DNA from: Actinomadura physcomitrii
GTDB lineage: Bacteria; Actinomycetota; Actinomycetes; Streptosporangiales; Streptosporangiaceae
NCBI RefSeq assembly: GCF_008923205.2
Contig: NZ_WBMS02000052.1
Coordinates: 1 to 64,000, forward strand
DNA length: 64,000 nucleotides
Direction: 5' to 3'
The translations under genes were made by a program, and so were the position numbers. Every line of letters begins with the position of its first letter. Within the stretch, counting starts at the first letter, position 1. The notes beneath the pieces were generated by a model. That model was given only the letters and a program-made list of their open reading frames with translations, was not told the origin of the DNA and ran no database searches. This document shows positions 63,501 to 64,000 of this stretch, in pieces.

Positions 63501-63837
63501 CTTCCGCCGGCTGGACGACCGGACCGAGCGTCCCGCGTTCGTCGCCAACGCCTTGGTCCCGATGGGCCAGACCATCGGCCGCAGCATCCGCGGCCACCAG
63601 CCCACCCACGTGATCCTTACCGACGCGGCCTTTGCTCCACGGCATGCCGACCCGGACGAGCAGGCACCGGACACCCCGCGCACCAGCTTGATCGTCGCAG
63701 CCGACCGGCACCTGACCCGGCTGTTGGCCGAGCCCGCCGGCACCGCGTCCCCGGAGAGGATCCGCGACCACGCCATCGCCGAAGCCACCTGGGGTCTACT
63801 CGGCGACCTGTTCCGAAATCGAGACATGGGGCACTGA
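60538..63837 (+). CDS. DinG/XPD-like Fe-S helicase of a pPIWI-RE-type island (1,099 aa)
   Basis: GTG 60538 overlaps the REase stop (GTGA). Residues 1-230 are a helical N-terminal domain of its own. Walker A VGLMNSGKST (263-272); four Cys (355, 378, 394, 400, including FPCRN and DCPLLAVCPHQ) between motif I and II, as in Fe-S helicases; DEAD-type IIIDEADNVQ (447-456); and a C-terminal helicase part with AEMAIQRGYNI and GQTIGRSIRGHQPTH (around 1020-1035). Similar helicases sit in pPIWI-RE islands and are thought to unwind R-loops or DNA:RNA hybrids. Its stop overlaps the next ATG by one base. Confidence 0.85.
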   Translation: MRDHSSWCRELVTELQAGGVLPDGRLTARDLVALELGLYFLHRHFEGEPIGALWPILSGYVVVEPELQPVVRRLRHRMGDMGRRGYWRLSLDLYRRLPAEVRGFERTDDPTKKINDRTCFVPHRSSVCPERFGRYEAALTDPVPYTLEPPRPQAKPGELYTFFRRDKVEERIRIPEDVEVLPPPLALTSRRQREREAWHISFEDDLAKVAERFDRALVDKPEIANRNWVERLGKIVFCAVDDDTGKLVEMPASFDIDGVEHMVGLMNSGKSTLADLITGDRVEKGFHVTLVVGSVTDVYAKVSFLRSVGIDAVPLVGKNSRTEHAARYWRSTLATSASVFPADQDPAADFVNTICLLDPLREANHPKWAPLTPDSFPCRNALRSTDGENKLHDCPLLAVCPHQETERRIARAQVWVTTAPGLVASRAEPADVKMRWLEACQHHTDLIIIDEADNVQQDLDDRFVQYETLVAPGEGWTDRTTIGKLGGFDRIGRRQLRDRKVRRFNDYDRIHQHAIDKLYELVLNDEGLYEMIGKAPFTGFSLLLQVARIMHGLPLKRMDDNAAIEDAADDFFRQHLEILTEGVLPTVPDEIAPIVTALQADIPDEDSIDELISDWLMEHAPQGKRDHVRANNAMLAMLLQAGFWASRITTSFFEMSTLYPAVAESLPLDDEDTFWRQQPPRDYQPLIPEAPMGNLLALQWLPNRLGDTGALRVMWIRGVGRWLLHHMHDLLEPEGVQGPHVVLTSATSWAPGSSFYHVPIAPSAVLREPLEDREALARSKLWFRKSLRPDGRKAIAVSGRQGTERNDALRQLVSGICLPRPGAVVSLLEQVRADLAEDRKQVLFVVLSGAEAKLVAEHINLRTPYSARNVTPDADDPGQYGLHRRMITKFPESGDDILVAAEMAIQRGYNILNANRTAALGAVFYLARIHPPPTDPKFPLSLINQRAMAHLLDPAGSSVPLSSVAEAAKKLGNKARAEWYNLMSRPVFFRRLDDRTERPAFVANALVPMGQTIGRSIRGHQPTHVILTDAAFAPRHADPDEQAPDTPRTSLIVAADRHLTRLLAEPAGTASPERIRDHAIAEATWGLLGDLFRNRDMGH

Positions 63838-64000
63838 TGCCGCGCTACGACCACCTCCGACTCCTGGCCTACGAGATCGCTCCCGGAGCATCACTCCCGG
63901 TCAAATGCCTGACCGCGAGGTTCCCGGCATCGTGGCTGCGACGGATCCGCAGCCAGGCCCCCTCCTGGGACGCCCGAAGGCTGCCCACCTGGTCCCTCGT
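63837..64000 (+). CDS. start of the pPIWI-RE protein (partial, cut by window end)
   Basis: ATG 63837 overlaps the helicase stop (TGATG). Only 54 codons are inside the window: they read YDHLRLLAYEIAPG, then TARFPASWLRRI and RLPTWSL. The strand-rich start with FPxxW fits what I expect at the N-terminus of pPIWI-RE proteins (DUF3962-type), but the fragment is too short to prove it. The position, third gene after the REase and helicase, is the main argument. Confidence 0.6.
   Translation, partial: MPRYDHLRLLAYEIAPGASLPVKCLTARFPASWLRRIRSQAPSWDARRLPTWSL

Noticed and set aside
1..64000. tRNA, rRNA and CRISPR arrays
   Set aside because: No tRNA-like cloverleaf with a T-loop consensus, no rRNA stretch and no regularly spaced repeats were noticed by eye; a tRNA scan was not possible.

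Overview
The window is high-GC DNA (about 70 percent over most of its length) with many GTG starts, 1-4 base stop/start overlaps and families typical of actinomycetes: an XRE-DUF5753 regulator paired with DUF397, a DUF2510 protein, a BTAD/SARP-type regulator, and RsbW-like ATPases. It looks like a chromosomal segment of a filamentous actinomycete, perhaps Streptosporangiales/Actinomadura-like; that placement is inferred from gene content only. No tRNA, rRNA or CRISPR array was recognised.

Region 1 (about 0.5-12 kb) is a Tad/Flp-type pilus locus read left to right: a sigma-like regulator, a lipoprotein, a secreted protein, an SAF-domain CpaB/RcpC-like protein, a ParA/CpaE-like protein that lacks the Walker lysines, the CpaF/TadA motor ATPase, TadB and TadC, a Flp-like pilin, three TadE/TadG-like pseudopilins and a large membrane LysM-BTAD protein. 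Almost every junction overlaps by a few bases, so it is one operon.

Region 2 (about 12-30.9 kb) begins with a small nuclease-like gene and a DUF2510/M48 protease. A divergent two-operon set follows at 13.9-23.4 kb. It has a membrane HerA-like protein with a destroyed Walker A, an intact HerA/DUF87 ATPase, a NYN-LOTUS nuclease, and two acidic disordered proteins that share the same N-terminal module although they lie in opposite operons. I do not recognise this set as a named system. Regulatory genes follow (HTH, HATPase, XRE-DUF5753, DUF397). Next comes a large serine recombinase cut in two by a 1,346-bp ISAs1-family insertion with a 9-bp target duplication; removing the IS restores a 554-codon frame. 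A 1.4-kb stretch with little coding potential closes the region.

Region 3 (31.3-64 kb) is a dense anti-phage island. On the minus strand, read right to left, are a Hanks-type kinase, a SNF2 helicase (DrmD-like), a 1,711-aa adenine methyltransferase (DrmMI-like), a 2,215-aa DEAD-box/DUF1998 helicase (DrmA plus DrmB, or DruE-like), a RelE-UvrD fusion, a second Hanks kinase and a DUF262/DUF1524 GmrSD-like nuclease with a probable 5' frameshift. Further right are a solitary HTH-HsdM-TRD methyltransferase on the minus strand and, on the plus strand, a Gabija pair (gajA, gajB). The window ends in what I read as a pPIWI-RE three-gene island: a PD-(D/E)XK nuclease, a DinG-like Fe-S helicase and the first 54 codons of the pPIWI-RE protein, cut by the window edge. 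The best candidates for new biology are the pPIWI-RE island, the kinase-decorated DISARM/Druantia-like operon and the divergent HerA set.
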